DNA of 64,000 bases from Pseudomonas alkylphenolica (GCF_016009175.1 NZ_JADUCM010000020.1:32833-96832); one strand, 5' to 3'. Numbered from the stretch's first letter, positions 26,530-36,491 are shown. The notes: a model not told the origin generated them from the sequence alone. A program made the numbers and translations.

Positions 26530-27984
26530 ATGAAACTAATCGTAAAAGTCTTCCCAGAGATCACCATCAAGAGCCGCCCGGTTCGCAAACGCTTCATCCG
26601 TCAACTGGGCCGCAACATCCGTACCGTGCTCAAGGACCTCGATCCTGCGCTCGCGGTTGACGGTGTCTGGGACAACCTCGAGGTGGTCACCCGCATCGAG
26701 GACGAGAAAGTACTGCGCGAGATGATCGAGCGTCTGACCTGCATGCCGGGCATCGCCCATTTCCTGCAGGTCGACGAGTACCCGCTGGGCGATTTTGACG
26801 ACATCGTCGCCAAGTGCAAGACCCACTTTGGTCACCTGCTGCCCGGCAAGCGCTTTGCCGTGCGCTGCAAGCGTGGCGGTCACCACAGCTTCACCTCGAT
26901 GGACGTCGACCGTTATGTCGGCAGCCAGCTGCGCCAGCAGTGCGGCGCCGCCGGTATCGACCTGCGCACCCCTGAAGTCGAGGTGCGCATCGAGGTGCGC
27001 GACAAGCTCTTGTACGTGATCCACAACCAGCACAAGGGCATCGGCGGTTACCCGCTGGGCACGCTGGAACAGACCCTGGTACTGATGTCCGGTGGCTTCG
27101 ACTCCACCGTGGCGGCCTACCAGATGATGCGCCGCGGCCTGATGACCCACTTCTGCTTCTTCAACCTTGGCGGTCGCGCCCACGAGCTGGGGGTGATGGA
27201 AGTCGCCCACTTCCTGTGGAAGAAATACGGCAGCAGCCAGCGCGTGCTGTTTGTCAGCGTGCCATTCGAAGAAGTGGTCGGCGAGATTCTCGGCAAGGTC
27301 GACAACAGCTACATGGGCGTGACCCTCAAGCGCATGATGCTGCGAGCGGCGACCAACATTGCCGACCGTCTGGAAATCGATGCCCTGGTGACCGGTGAAG
27401 CCATCTCCCAGGTATCGAGTCAGACCCTGCCCAACCTGGCCGTGATCGACTCGGCCACCGAGAAACTGGTACTGCGTCCGCTGCTGGCCAGCCACAAGCA
27501 GGACATCATCGACCAGGCCAACCAGATCGGTACCGCCGAGTTCGCCAAGCACATGCCGGAATACTGCGGCGTGATTTCGGTGAACCCGACCACCTGTGCC
27601 AAGCGTCATCGCGTCGACCATGAAGAGAAGCAGTTCGACATGGCCGTGCTCGAGCGTGCGCTGGAGCGCGCGCGCCTGGTGTCCATCGACAATGTGATCG
27701 ATGAACTTGGCCAGGATATCCAGATCGAAGAAGTCAGCCAGGCGCTGGCCGGGCAGGTGGTCATTGATATTCGCCACCCTGATGCCCAGGAAGACCAGCC
27801 TCTGGAACTGGACGGTATCGAGGTCAAGGCCTTGCCGTTCTACGCCCTGAACAGTCGCTTCAAGGAGCTGGATGCCACGCGCCAGTACCTGCTGTATTGC
27901 GACAAGGGTGTGATGAGTCGCCTGCATGCCCATCATTTGCTCAGTGAGGGACATGCCAATGTGCGCGTTTATCGTCCGACATAA
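26530..27984 (+). CDS. thiI: tRNA 4-thiouridine synthetase / thiamine sulfur carrier enzyme ThiI
   Basis: 484-residue enzyme that makes 4-thiouridine at tRNA position 8 and helps sulfur transfer for the thiamine thiazole ring. It has a THUMP domain (~60-165), a PP-loop ATP site SGGFDS (~186-191) and a C-terminal rhodanese domain with the persulfide Cys in LLYCDKGV (~456). The second redox Cys is near 346 (EYCGVIS). It is the E. coli-type ThiI. It is divergent from glnA. Confidence 0.95.
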   Translation: MKLIVKVFPEITIKSRPVRKRFIRQLGRNIRTVLKDLDPALAVDGVWDNLEVVTRIEDEKVLREMIERLTCMPGIAHFLQVDEYPLGDFDDIVAKCKTHFGHLLPGKRFAVRCKRGGHHSFTSMDVDRYVGSQLRQQCGAAGIDLRTPEVEVRIEVRDKLLYVIHNQHKGIGGYPLGTLEQTLVLMSGGFDSTVAAYQMMRRGLMTHFCFFNLGGRAHELGVMEVAHFLWKKYGSSQRVLFVSVPFEEVVGEILGKVDNSYMGVTLKRMMLRAATNIADRLEIDALVTGEAISQVSSQTLPNLAVIDSATEKLVLRPLLASHKQDIIDQANQIGTAEFAKHMPEYCGVISVNPTTCAKRHRVDHEEKQFDMAVLERALERARLVSIDNVIDELGQDIQIEEVSQALAGQVVIDIRHPDAQEDQPLELDGIEVKALPFYALNSRFKELDATRQYLLYCDKGVMSRLHAHHLLSEGHANVRVYRPT

Positions 27985-28112
27985 AACGCCGGGGTTGTAT
28001 GGTGGGAGCATCCGCCATCGCCCTCCCGACCTGCGGGCCCGTTGAGCGCCATTCATTCATATTCGCCGCCTAGACTGGGCGGCAACCCGAATCCTCTGAT
28101 CGAGATACACAC

Positions 28113-29936
28113 GTGATCGAAAATCTGCGTAACATCGCCATCATCGCCCACGTTGACCATGGTAAAACCACCCTGGTCGACAAACTCCTGCGTCAGTCCG
28201 GCACTCTGGAGCGTAACGAGCTCAACGACGAGCGCGTCATGGACTCCAACGACCAGGAAAAAGAGCGCGGTATTACCATTCTGGCGAAAAACACCGCCAT
28301 CAACTGGAACGGCTACCACATCAACATCGTCGACACCCCCGGCCACGCCGACTTCGGTGGCGAGGTTGAGCGTGTAATGTCGATGGTCGACTCCGTGCTG
28401 CTGCTGGTCGACGCCCAGGACGGCCCTATGCCGCAAACCCGTTTCGTGACCAAGAAGGCGTTCGAAGCCGGCCTGCGTCCGATCGTCGTGATCAACAAGG
28501 TTGACCGTCCGGGCGCGCGTCCTGACTGGGTTCTGGACCAGATCTTCGACCTGTTCGACAACCTCGGTGCCACCGAAGAACAGCTGGACTTCAAAGTCGT
28601 CTACGCCTCGGCCCTGAACGGCATTGCCGGTCTGGACCACACCGAAATGGCCGAAGACATGACCCCGCTGTACCAGTCGATCGTCGACAACGTTCCAGCG
28701 CCTGCTGTTGACCGTGACGGCCCGTTCCAGATGCAGATCTCTGCCCTGGACTACAACAGCTTCCTCGGTGTTATCGGCGTTGGCCGTATCGCCCGTGGTC
28801 GCGTCAAGCCGAACACCCCGGTTGTTGCCATCGACGTCGACGGCAAGAAGCGCAACGGCCGTATCCTGAAGCTGATGGGTCACCACGGTCTGCACCGCGT
28901 TGACGTTGAAGAAGCCCAGGCTGGCGACATCGTCTGCATCAGCGGTTTCGACGAGCTGTTCATCTCCGACACCCTGTGCTCCCCGGACGCAGTAGAAGCG
29001 ATGAAGCCGCTGACCGTTGACGAACCAACCGTTTCGATGACCTTCCAGGTCAACGACTCGCCGTTCTGCGGTAAAGAAGGCAAGTTCGTCACCAGCCGTA
29101 ACATCAAAGAGCGTCTGGACAAAGAGCTGCTGTACAACGTTGCACTGCGCGTTGAAGAAGGCGACTCGGCTGACAAGTTCAAGGTCTCTGGCCGTGGTGA
29201 ACTGCACCTGTCGGTACTGATCGAAACCATGCGTCGCGAAGGCTTCGAAATGGGTGTTGGTCGTCCGGAAGTAATCATCCGTGAAGTCGACGGCGTGAAG
29301 AACGAGCCGTTCGAAAACGTCACCATCGACATCCCTGAAGATTCGCAGGGCAAGGTCATGGAAGAAATGGGTCTGCGTAAGGGCGACCTGACCAACATGG
29401 TTCCGGATGGCAAGGGCCGTGTGCGCCTGGAGTACAACATCCCGGCCCGTGGTCTGATCGGTTTCCGTAACCAGTTCCTGACCCTGACCAACGGTGCAGG
29501 CATCCTGACCTCGATCTTCGATCGTTACGCTCCGATGAAGTCCGGCCACATGTCCGGTCGTCAGAACGGCGTACTGGTTTCGGTTGAAACCGGCAAGGCG
29601 CTGACCTACTCGCTGGAAACCCTGCAGGCTCGTGGCAAGCTGTTCGTAGAGCACGGCCAGGAGATCTACAACGGTCAGATCGTTGGTCTGAACAGCCGTG
29701 ACAACGACCTCGGCGTCAACCCTACCAAGGGCAAGAAGCTCGACAACATGCGTGCTTCGGGTAAAGACGAAACCATCGCCCTGGTTCCACCTGTTCGCTT
29801 CACCCTGGAACAGGCTCTGGAATTCATCCAGGACGACGAGCTGTGCGAAGTAACGCCTAAGTCGATCCGTCTGCGTAAGAAGATCCTGGACGAAGGCGAG
29901 CGTACCCGCGCTGCCAAGAAAGCCAAGGCTAACTAA
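28113..29936 (+). CDS. typA: Ribosome-associated GTPase TypA/BipA
   Basis: 607-residue translational GTPase that binds ribosomes and supports growth at low temperature and under stress. The P-loop is AHVDHGKT (~12-19), switch II DTPGH, and NKVD is the G4 motif. Domain 2, domain 3 and the TypA-specific C-terminal domain with YNIPARGLIGFRN follow. Starts with GTG at 28113, giving MIENLRNIAI. A single gene between thiI and a strong terminator. Confidence 0.97.
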   Translation: MIENLRNIAIIAHVDHGKTTLVDKLLRQSGTLERNELNDERVMDSNDQEKERGITILAKNTAINWNGYHINIVDTPGHADFGGEVERVMSMVDSVLLLVDAQDGPMPQTRFVTKKAFEAGLRPIVVINKVDRPGARPDWVLDQIFDLFDNLGATEEQLDFKVVYASALNGIAGLDHTEMAEDMTPLYQSIVDNVPAPAVDRDGPFQMQISALDYNSFLGVIGVGRIARGRVKPNTPVVAIDVDGKKRNGRILKLMGHHGLHRVDVEEAQAGDIVCISGFDELFISDTLCSPDAVEAMKPLTVDEPTVSMTFQVNDSPFCGKEGKFVTSRNIKERLDKELLYNVALRVEEGDSADKFKVSGRGELHLSVLIETMRREGFEMGVGRPEVIIREVDGVKNEPFENVTIDIPEDSQGKVMEEMGLRKGDLTNMVPDGKGRVRLEYNIPARGLIGFRNQFLTLTNGAGILTSIFDRYAPMKSGHMSGRQNGVLVSVETGKALTYSLETLQARGKLFVEHGQEIYNGQIVGLNSRDNDLGVNPTKGKKLDNMRASGKDETIALVPPVRFTLEQALEFIQDDELCEVTPKSIRLRKKILDEGERTRAAKKAKAN

Positions 29937-29948
29937 GCCAGGCTGAAT

Positions 29949-29984
29949 AAAAACGCCCCCGGTCGAAAGGCCGGGGGCGTTTTT
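29949..29984. terminator. Strong terminator after typA
   Basis: Stem AAAAACGCCCCCGG / CCGGGGGCGTTTTT with a T run. Confidence 0.95.
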
Positions 29985-30016
29985 TTTGGTCGCCAAAAAG
30001 CCGCATTCGTGAGAAA

Positions 30017-30039
30017 GAGCCCGACATATTGTCGGGTTC
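30017..30039. terminator. Second hairpin after typA, possible terminator
   Basis: Stem GAGCCCGACA / TGTCGGGTTC with a TAT loop and one G-T pair, flanked by short A and T stretches. Confidence 0.55.
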
Positions 30040-30117
30040 TTCGTTAGAAGCTTGCAGCCCATTGATGCCAGCAGAATCGGGGGCTAGCTTGACTGGCTTT
30101 CCCAAGGAAGCTGGATC

Positions 30118-31536
30118 ATGAAGCGAATTATAGGATGGGTAATCCCTTGTTTTTTTACGAGCCTGCACGTCGGCGCCAGTGAGGCGTGCTCAGATGTTCG
30201 CGCGCAGGAGGTGGTGAGTTGCTACGTGAAGGCGGCCCAGCAGGAACCGCTCGATCATGTATTGCGAGCACAGGAGTCCGATGCGGGTTATGAGTGGCGT
30301 CACTATCGCATGACCTCGCAAACCTGGCAGCCCGCTCCGGTAGTCAAGCCCGCACGCTGGCGGCATAGCGTCGAGATGCACATTCCGCCCGGCGCCCTGC
30401 CGGAAAAAGCCCTGCTGGTGGTCAACAACGGCGTACGCTTCGGGCCCGAACAATCGCCTGATTATTCTCGCGAGGTCTTGCGAGAAATTTCCCTGCTGAC
30501 GCGCACAGTGGTGGTGATGATCACTGACGTGCCCAATCAGGCCCTGTCATTCAGCGATCTGGACGTGCCCGTGAAAGAGGATGAAGCCGTCGCTCATACC
30601 TGGGCCCATTGGATGAGCGATGAGGCGGCCCCTGCCGAGTTGCCCCTGCATGTACCGATGGCCGTGGCAGCGAGCCGGGCAATGGATCTGGCAGTACAAG
30701 CGTTGCCTGATTTGAGGGTTGAGCGTTTTATCGTCACCGGTGCCTCCAAGCGGGGATGGAGTGCCTGGCTCACGGCGTTGTCGGACGAGCGTGTTGTGGC
30801 CATCGTGCCAGCGGTCATCGACGTTGCCGATACGTCGTCAATGCTGGCCGGACTGCGCAAACGCTACGGTGGAGAGTGGCCGCTCGCCTTGTGGCGCTAC
30901 CAGGCTGCCGGGGTGTTGCCGCAACTGGGGACGCCAGCCTTTGACAGGCTGATGCAACTGATGGACCCCATGCAGTACCTGGAGGAACCCGGGCGACGCC
31001 TGGACATTCCCAAATACCTGGTGTCCGCCAGCGGAGATGATTTTTTCTCGCCCGACCCTGTCACGAATTACCTGGCGCGGCTGCCAGGCCAGACGAGCCT
31101 GAGGGTGTTGCCCAATTCGGATCATTACGGCGTGCGCGCCCATGTCGCCACCACCCTGGTGCCTCTGGTTCAACGTATCCAGGCAGGTCGTGATTTACCA
31201 GCCCTGCAAGTCGCTGCTGCGGGTGAGGGAGGGCTGGTTGAGGTCCGCGCTTCTGAGCTTCCCGCGGCGGTTCGGCTATGGACGGCAGCCAACCCCGACG
31301 ACCGGGACTTTCGATATGCCTGCGGTGTTCGCTTCGCCTCTCAAACACTGCAAGTGCGCAACCAGGCTTTCAGCCTGCAGCTGCCCAGCGTTGCGTCAGG
31401 CTGGCAGGCCTGGTTTGTAGAGGCGCGGTTTGCCGATGGTTTTGTCGCCACCAGCCCGGTCAGCGTGTTGCCCGAGACATTCCCGGCGCACCCGCCGAAG
31501 GCAGTCGGTGAGGCCTGCAAGACCTTTCCAGGCTGA
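30118..31536 (+). CDS. PhoPQ-activated pathogenicity-related (PqaA-family) protein
   Basis: 472-residue secreted alpha/beta-hydrolase-like protein with a signal peptide (~1-20). The family motif TGASKRGWSAW (~206-216) holds the probable nucleophilic Ser. A plausible Asp lies in SASGDDFFSPD (~303-313) and a His in NSDHYG (~335). The C-terminal ~90 residues look like an Ig-like add-on. Family members are known from Salmonella PqaA, with no settled substrate. It stands alone between the typA terminators and the convergent YkgJ-type gene, 5 bases from its end. It may be accessory. Confidence 0.75.
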   Translation: MKRIIGWVIPCFFTSLHVGASEACSDVRAQEVVSCYVKAAQQEPLDHVLRAQESDAGYEWRHYRMTSQTWQPAPVVKPARWRHSVEMHIPPGALPEKALLVVNNGVRFGPEQSPDYSREVLREISLLTRTVVVMITDVPNQALSFSDLDVPVKEDEAVAHTWAHWMSDEAAPAELPLHVPMAVAASRAMDLAVQALPDLRVERFIVTGASKRGWSAWLTALSDERVVAIVPAVIDVADTSSMLAGLRKRYGGEWPLALWRYQAAGVLPQLGTPAFDRLMQLMDPMQYLEEPGRRLDIPKYLVSASGDDFFSPDPVTNYLARLPGQTSLRVLPNSDHYGVRAHVATTLVPLVQRIQAGRDLPALQVAAAGEGGLVEVRASELPAAVRLWTAANPDDRDFRYACGVRFASQTLQVRNQAFSLQLPSVASGWQAWFVEARFADGFVATSPVSVLPETFPAHPPKAVGEACKTFPG

Positions 31537-31541
31537 GGGGC

Positions 31542-31943
31542 TTACCTGGCGGATTTTGGCATGTAGGCGCAATAGCCCGGGCGCGGGCCGATCCGCGGGT
31601 GGTTGCGGCAGGTGTCCGGGCGTTTGTCATAAATGGTGCACAGGCGGCTTTTACGATCCAGATAGAGGCAGTCGTCGTTGCTCATCTGTGCCAGGGTGAA
31701 GATGCCCGACTTCTGGTTGAAGCGCTGGATGATCCCGTCCTTCTGCAAGCGCTTGGCAATGTTCTTCGGCGGCTCGCCCACTTCGAACTCATCGACAACG
31801 CCCATGCGGATGAGGTCTTTGATTTTTACCTCGGTCGGCAAGGTGCAGCAGGTCGATTTGCAGCCCCCGCACATATGGCTTTGGTACTTTTGCCAGGTCT
31901 CCAGGCGGTCGACTTCGGCGGCGGCAATCAGGGTCGGTTTCAT
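31542..31943 (-). CDS. YkgJ-family Cys-cluster protein (Fe/Zn-binding)
   Basis: 133-residue protein with a Cys cluster at C25, C28, C32 and C33 (CGGCKSTCC), then DDCLYL, SRLCTIYD, PDTCRNH and GYCAY. This is the YkgJ pattern thought to bind a metal or Fe-S cluster. Function is unknown. It is complete, with the ATG at 31943. Confidence 0.85.
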   Translation of the reverse strand: MKPTLIAAAEVDRLETWQKYQSHMCGGCKSTCCTLPTEVKIKDLIRMGVVDEFEVGEPPKNIAKRLQKDGIIQRFNQKSGIFTLAQMSNDDCLYLDRKSRLCTIYDKRPDTCRNHPRIGPRPGYCAYMPKSAR

Positions 31944-32154
31944 CAGGCTCGTTTCAGATGTTTTTTACTGGGCGCGCGATCATACCGGAGTTGATCAAAA
32001 TGTGAACAACCATTTGCCCGTCGGTACCTCAACCGGTACTGCTTTTGCAGGAAGTATTCACAGAAAGCTGCCGAACCTGCGCTTTCGCTCTGTGTCGAAC
32101 CGTCTAGGCTGAGAAGTCTCCATCCGCTTTCGTCAACTTGCCCGAGGACGTTAC

Positions 32155-34605
32155 ATGTCTCAGGAACCGCTCGCACGTGACGCAGAGGTGGCTGCCTTTC
32201 GCACCGCTGTGCTGGAAAAACTGACCTACGCCGTCGGCAAGGACCCCGAGCATGCCTTTGAGCACGACTGGTTCGAGGCTATCGCCCTGGCGGCCCGCGA
32301 CCACATGGTCGATCACTGGATGGACCACACCCGGCAGATCTATCGCAGCAGCCAGAAGCGCGTGTACTACCTGTCCCTCGAGTTCCTCATCGGCCGCTTG
32401 CTGTATGACAGCCTGAGCAACCTGGGCCTGCTGGATATTGCCCGGGAGGCGCTGAGTGGCCTGGATGTCGATCTTGAGCGTATTCGCCTGCTGGAGCCGG
32501 ATGCGGCCTTGGGCAACGGTGGCCTGGGCCGCCTGGCCGCCTGTTTCATGGAGAGCATGTCGACCTTGGGAATTGCCGCCCACGGTTACGGTATTCGCTA
32601 CGAACACGGACTGTTTCGCCAGGCGCTGGTGGATGGCTGGCAGCAGGAGCAAACCGAAAACTGGCTGGATTTCGGCAACCCGTGGGAGTTTGAGCGGGCG
32701 GAGGTGATCTATCCGATCAGCTTCGGCGGTAGCGTCGAAACGGTGCATGACGGCAACGGCGAACCGCGGCAGGTATGGTGGCCGGCCGAGACCGTGCGGG
32801 CAGTGGCCTACGATACACCGGTGGTCGGCTGGCGGGGTGCCAGCGTCAACACCCTGCGGCTGTGGCGTGCACGGGCACTGGAAGAGCTGCACCTGGAGCG
32901 TTTCAACGCCGGTGACCACCTCGGCGCCGTGGCAGAAGTGGCGCGCGCCGAAAGCATTTCGCGGGTGCTGTACCCGGCCGACAGCACCGAAGCGGGCCAG
33001 GAATTGCGCCTGCGTCAGGAATATTTCTTTGTCTGCGCCTCGTTGCAGGACCTGCTGCGCCGGCACCTGAACATGCACGACAGCCTGCTCAACCTGCCAG
33101 ACCAGGCGGCGATCCAGCTCAACGATACCCACCCCTCGATTGCAGTGGCCGAGCTGATGCGCCTGCTGGTCGACCAGCATGAGGTGCCCTGGGACACCGC
33201 CTGGCAACTGACGGTCGGGACACTGGCCTACACCAACCACACCCTGTTGCCCGAGGCCCTGGAAACCTGGCCGGTCAGCCTGATGGAGCGCATGCTGCCG
33301 CGGCACATGCAGATCATCTACCTGATCAATGCTTTTCATATCGATGACCTGCGTGCCAAGGGCATCCACGATTTCGATGTGCTGCGCGCGGTGTCGTTGA
33401 TCGAGGAAGACAACGGCCGGCGGGTGCGCATGGGCAACCTGGCGTTTCTCGGCTCGCACAGTGTCAACGGTGTGTCGGGGCTGCACAGCAAGCTGATGCG
33501 CAGCACGGTGTTCGCCGAGCTGCACAAGCTGTACCCCGAGCGGATCAACAACAAGACCAACGGCATTACCTTCCGGCGCTGGTTGTACCAGGCCAACCCG
33601 CAGCTGACCGCCATGCTGGTCGAGGCGCTCGGCGAGGATGTGCTGGATAACCCTGAAGGGCGCTTGCGGGACCTTGATCCTTTTGCCGAAAAAGCCTCAT
33701 TTCGCAAGCAGTTTGCCGAGCAACGGCTGCACAGCAAGCAGGCGCTGGCCAGCCTGATCCAGGAACGCCTGGGGATTACGGTCAACCCGCAGGCAATGTT
33801 CGATGTACAGGTAAAGCGCATCCACGAATACAAACGCCAGTTGCTCAACCTGTTGCACACCGTGGCCTTGTACCAGGCCATTCGTGCCGAGCCCGGCGCT
33901 GGCTGGGCGCCGCGGGTGAAAATCTTTGCCGGCAAGGCTGCTGCCAGTTATCACCAGGCCAAGCTGATCATCAAATTGTCCAACGACATTGCCAGGGTGG
34001 TGAACAACGACCCGACCGTGCGCGGCCTGCTGAAAGTGGTATTCCTGCCCAACTACAACGTGAGCCTGGCCGAAAGCATCATTCCGGCAGCCGACCTGTC
34101 CGAGCAGATTTCCACAGCAGGTTACGAGGCATCCGGTACCAGCAACATGAAGTTTGGCCTCAACGGCGCCCTGACTATCGGCACCCTGGACGGCGCCAAC
34201 GTGGAGATGTGCGAGCAGGTGGGCGCCGAAAACATGTTCATTTTCGGCCTCACCGCTCAGCAGGTGGAGGCGCGCAAACGCAGCGGCGACTTTGGCGCCA
34301 GTGCCGCGATCGGCGCTTCGTACCGTCTCAATGATGTGCTCCAGGCCATTCGCAGCGGGGTGTTCTCGCATGATGATCCGGCCCGTTACGTGGGCCTGGT
34401 GGATGGCCTGGTGGCGCATGACCGCTTCCTGGTGTGTGCCGACTTCGATGCCTACTGGGAAGCGCAAATGCGTGTTGAAGCGCTCTGGAGCGATCCCCAG
34501 AAGTGGTGGCGCATTGCTGTGCTCAACACCGCACGCATGGGCTGGTTTTCCTCGGACCGGACCATTCGCGAGTACGCCACGCAAATCTGGAAAGCCCTCG
34601 ACTAA
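32155..34605 (+). CDS. glgP: Glycogen/alpha-glucan phosphorylase GlgP
   Basis: 816-residue PLP enzyme that releases glucose-1-phosphate from glycogen or maltodextrins. The PLP Lys is in ASGTSNMKFGLNGAL (~665). The N-terminal domain includes DAALGNGGLGRLAACFMES, typical of GlgP. GAGGA lies 8 bases before the ATG. A single gene on the plus strand upstream of fbp, 143 bases apart. Confidence 0.96.
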   Translation: MSQEPLARDAEVAAFRTAVLEKLTYAVGKDPEHAFEHDWFEAIALAARDHMVDHWMDHTRQIYRSSQKRVYYLSLEFLIGRLLYDSLSNLGLLDIAREALSGLDVDLERIRLLEPDAALGNGGLGRLAACFMESMSTLGIAAHGYGIRYEHGLFRQALVDGWQQEQTENWLDFGNPWEFERAEVIYPISFGGSVETVHDGNGEPRQVWWPAETVRAVAYDTPVVGWRGASVNTLRLWRARALEELHLERFNAGDHLGAVAEVARAESISRVLYPADSTEAGQELRLRQEYFFVCASLQDLLRRHLNMHDSLLNLPDQAAIQLNDTHPSIAVAELMRLLVDQHEVPWDTAWQLTVGTLAYTNHTLLPEALETWPVSLMERMLPRHMQIIYLINAFHIDDLRAKGIHDFDVLRAVSLIEEDNGRRVRMGNLAFLGSHSVNGVSGLHSKLMRSTVFAELHKLYPERINNKTNGITFRRWLYQANPQLTAMLVEALGEDVLDNPEGRLRDLDPFAEKASFRKQFAEQRLHSKQALASLIQERLGITVNPQAMFDVQVKRIHEYKRQLLNLLHTVALYQAIRAEPGAGWAPRVKIFAGKAAASYHQAKLIIKLSNDIARVVNNDPTVRGLLKVVFLPNYNVSLAESIIPAADLSEQISTAGYEASGTSNMKFGLNGALTIGTLDGANVEMCEQVGAENMFIFGLTAQQVEARKRSGDFGASAAIGASYRLNDVLQAIRSGVFSHDDPARYVGLVDGLVAHDRFLVCADFDAYWEAQMRVEALWSDPQKWWRIAVLNTARMGWFSSDRTIREYATQIWKALD

Positions 34606-34711
34606 GCTGTGCAGAACGGCCCCGGGGCGATGAACTCTCGGGCCAAACAGCCGTCTGATCGGGCAAGCGCGTCGGATAGCTCGCTAGCGCCGCACTCTCC
34701 CTGTAAACTGC

Positions 34712-34730
34712 GGGGGTTTTTATTACCCCC
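34712..34730 (+). promoter_or_regulatory. Leader hairpin upstream of fbp
   Basis: GGGGGT / ACCCCC with a TTTTATT loop, 18 bases before the fbp ATG. It lacks a following T run, so it is not a standard terminator; a role in translation is a guess. Confidence 0.3.
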
Positions 34731-34748
34731 CATCCTTCGGAGCCTTAC

Positions 34749-35759
34749 ATGTCCCGCGTTACCCTGAGTCGCTATTTGATTGAGCAGACCCGCAGCAACA
34801 GTACCCCTGCCGATCTGCGCTTCCTGATCGAAGTGGTGGCGCGTGCGTGCAAGGAGATCAGCCACAACGTTTCCAAGGGCGCCCTGGGCGGTGTTCTGGG
34901 CAGCATGGGCACCGAAAACGTGCAAGGCGAAGTCCAGAAGAAGCTGGACGTGATTTCCAACGACATCCTGCTCGAAGCCAACGAGTGGGGCGGTCACCTG
35001 GCCGGCATGGCGTCCGAAGAAATGGACAATGCCTACCAGATCCCGGGCAAATACCCGAAAGGTGCCTACCTGCTGGTATTCGACCCGCTGGACGGTTCGT
35101 CGAACATCGACGTCAACGTCTCGGTCGGCACCATCTTCTCGGTACTGCGTTGCCCTAACGAGTACCTGAGCCAGAACGAAAGCCTCAACGAGCAGGCGTT
35201 CCTGCAACCGGGCACCAAGCAAGTTGCCGCCGGTTACGCAATCTATGGTCCGCAGACCATGCTGATCCTGACCCTGGGCAACGGCGTCAAAGGCTTTACC
35301 CTGGACCGCGAGCTGGGCAGCTTCGTGCTGACCCACGAGAACATCCAGGTACCGGAAACCACCGCTGAGTTCGCCATCAACATGTCCAACCAGCGTCACT
35401 GGGAAGCCCCGGTGACCCGCTATGTGGGCGAGCTGCTGGCCGGTGAGACCGGTCCGCTGAAAAAGAACTACAACATGCGCTGGATCGCCTCGATGGTTGC
35501 CGACGTGCACCGCATCCTGACCCGTGGCGGCCTGTTCATGTACCCGCGCGACGCGCGTGAGCCGTCCAAACCGGGCAAGCTGCGTCTGATGTACGAAGCC
35601 AACCCGATGTCGTTCATCATCGAACAGGCTGGCGGTGCTTCCACCGACGGCAACCAGCGCATCCTCGACATCCAGCCAGACAGCCTGCACCAGCGTGTAG
35701 CGGTGTTCCTCGGCTCCAAGCAGGAAGTCGAGCGCGTTACCGGTTATCACCAGGAGTAA
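34749..35759 (+). CDS. fbp: Fructose-1,6-bisphosphatase class I
   Basis: 336-residue Mg-dependent gluconeogenic enzyme that hydrolyses fructose-1,6-bisphosphate. Signature FDPLDGSSNIDVN (~112-124) and C-terminal GKLRLMYEANPMSFI are diagnostic. GGAG lies 9 bases before the ATG. It is 3 bases upstream of the DUF924 gene, so both are likely co-transcribed. Confidence 0.97.
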   Translation: MSRVTLSRYLIEQTRSNSTPADLRFLIEVVARACKEISHNVSKGALGGVLGSMGTENVQGEVQKKLDVISNDILLEANEWGGHLAGMASEEMDNAYQIPGKYPKGAYLLVFDPLDGSSNIDVNVSVGTIFSVLRCPNEYLSQNESLNEQAFLQPGTKQVAAGYAIYGPQTMLILTLGNGVKGFTLDRELGSFVLTHENIQVPETTAEFAINMSNQRHWEAPVTRYVGELLAGETGPLKKNYNMRWIASMVADVHRILTRGGLFMYPRDAREPSKPGKLRLMYEANPMSFIIEQAGGASTDGNQRILDIQPDSLHQRVAVFLGSKQEVERVTGYHQE

Positions 35760-35762
35760 ATC

Positions 35763-36359
35763 ATGCTCGCACCTTGGCAGCCGTTACTGGAGTGGTGGTT
35801 CGGATGGGGCGCCAGTCCCCAGGACGTCGCTGACGAGAAGAGCACGCTGTGGTTCGGCAAGCACCATGACGTCGAAGCGCATGAGCGTTTCGGCGACTTG
35901 GTCGAGCAAGCTCTGGCCGGTGGTCTGGACGAATGGCTGCAAAGCCCGCAAGGCTGGCTGGGCCTGGTGCTGTTGCTGGACCAGCTGCCGCGGATGATCC
36001 ACCGCGACACGCCGCGCGCCTTCGATGGCGACCGGCGTGCCCAGGTGCTGGTGATGCAGGGGCTGGACAAGGCCTGGGACTATCAGCTGTTGCCGATCCA
36101 GCGGGTGTTCATCCTGCTGGTGCTGGAGCATGCCGAGGTCCTTGACTGGCAGAACGTCAGTGTCGAGCGCTATCAACTGTTGCTGGACGCCCAGCCGGAT
36201 GCAGACCGACGTCTGTTTGAAGGCTTTCTTGACTACGCCGAGCAACATCAGCGGGTGATTGCCCGCTTCGGCCGTTTTCCGCATCGCAATCTGATTCTGA
36301 ATCGGCCGAGTACCGATGAAGAAATGGATTTTCTGCTGGAGCCGGGTTCCAGGTTCTGA
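35763..36359 (+). CDS. DUF924 family protein
   Basis: 198-residue soluble, helix-rich protein with the DUF924 pattern: an N-terminal LEWWFGWG, then DEKSTLWFGKHHD, LLLLDQLPRMIHRDTPRAF and a C-terminal RFPHRNLILNRPSTDEE. TPR-like folds are expected. Function is unknown. It starts 3 bases after fbp, so it may share its transcript. Confidence 0.88.
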   Translation: MLAPWQPLLEWWFGWGASPQDVADEKSTLWFGKHHDVEAHERFGDLVEQALAGGLDEWLQSPQGWLGLVLLLDQLPRMIHRDTPRAFDGDRRAQVLVMQGLDKAWDYQLLPIQRVFILLVLEHAEVLDWQNVSVERYQLLLDAQPDADRRLFEGFLDYAEQHQRVIARFGRFPHRNLILNRPSTDEEMDFLLEPGSRF

Positions 36360-36386
36360 AGAAGTGGTTGCTTTATCGCTGGTCGG

Positions 36387-36487
36387 TGGAAGCCAGGCTA
36401 GCCGGCGAAGCGGGCACTGCGGTGTACCTGGTACACCGCACCATCGTTATTCGCGGGCAAGTCGGAGCGCTGCCCGCACGCTCCTGC
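36387..36487. repeat. Composite REP pair with central hairpin (copy 3)
   Basis: Arms AGCCAGGCTAGCCGGCGAAG and TTATTCGCGGGCAAG flank GCGGTGTacctggTACACCGC. Same orientation as copy 2. It sits between the convergent DUF924 and chemoreceptor genes. Confidence 0.7.
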
Positions 36488-36491
36488 ATCA

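Noticed and set aside
28053..30062. 669-codon open frame opposite typA
   Set aside because: Same antisense effect; it crosses the typA terminator and promoter.
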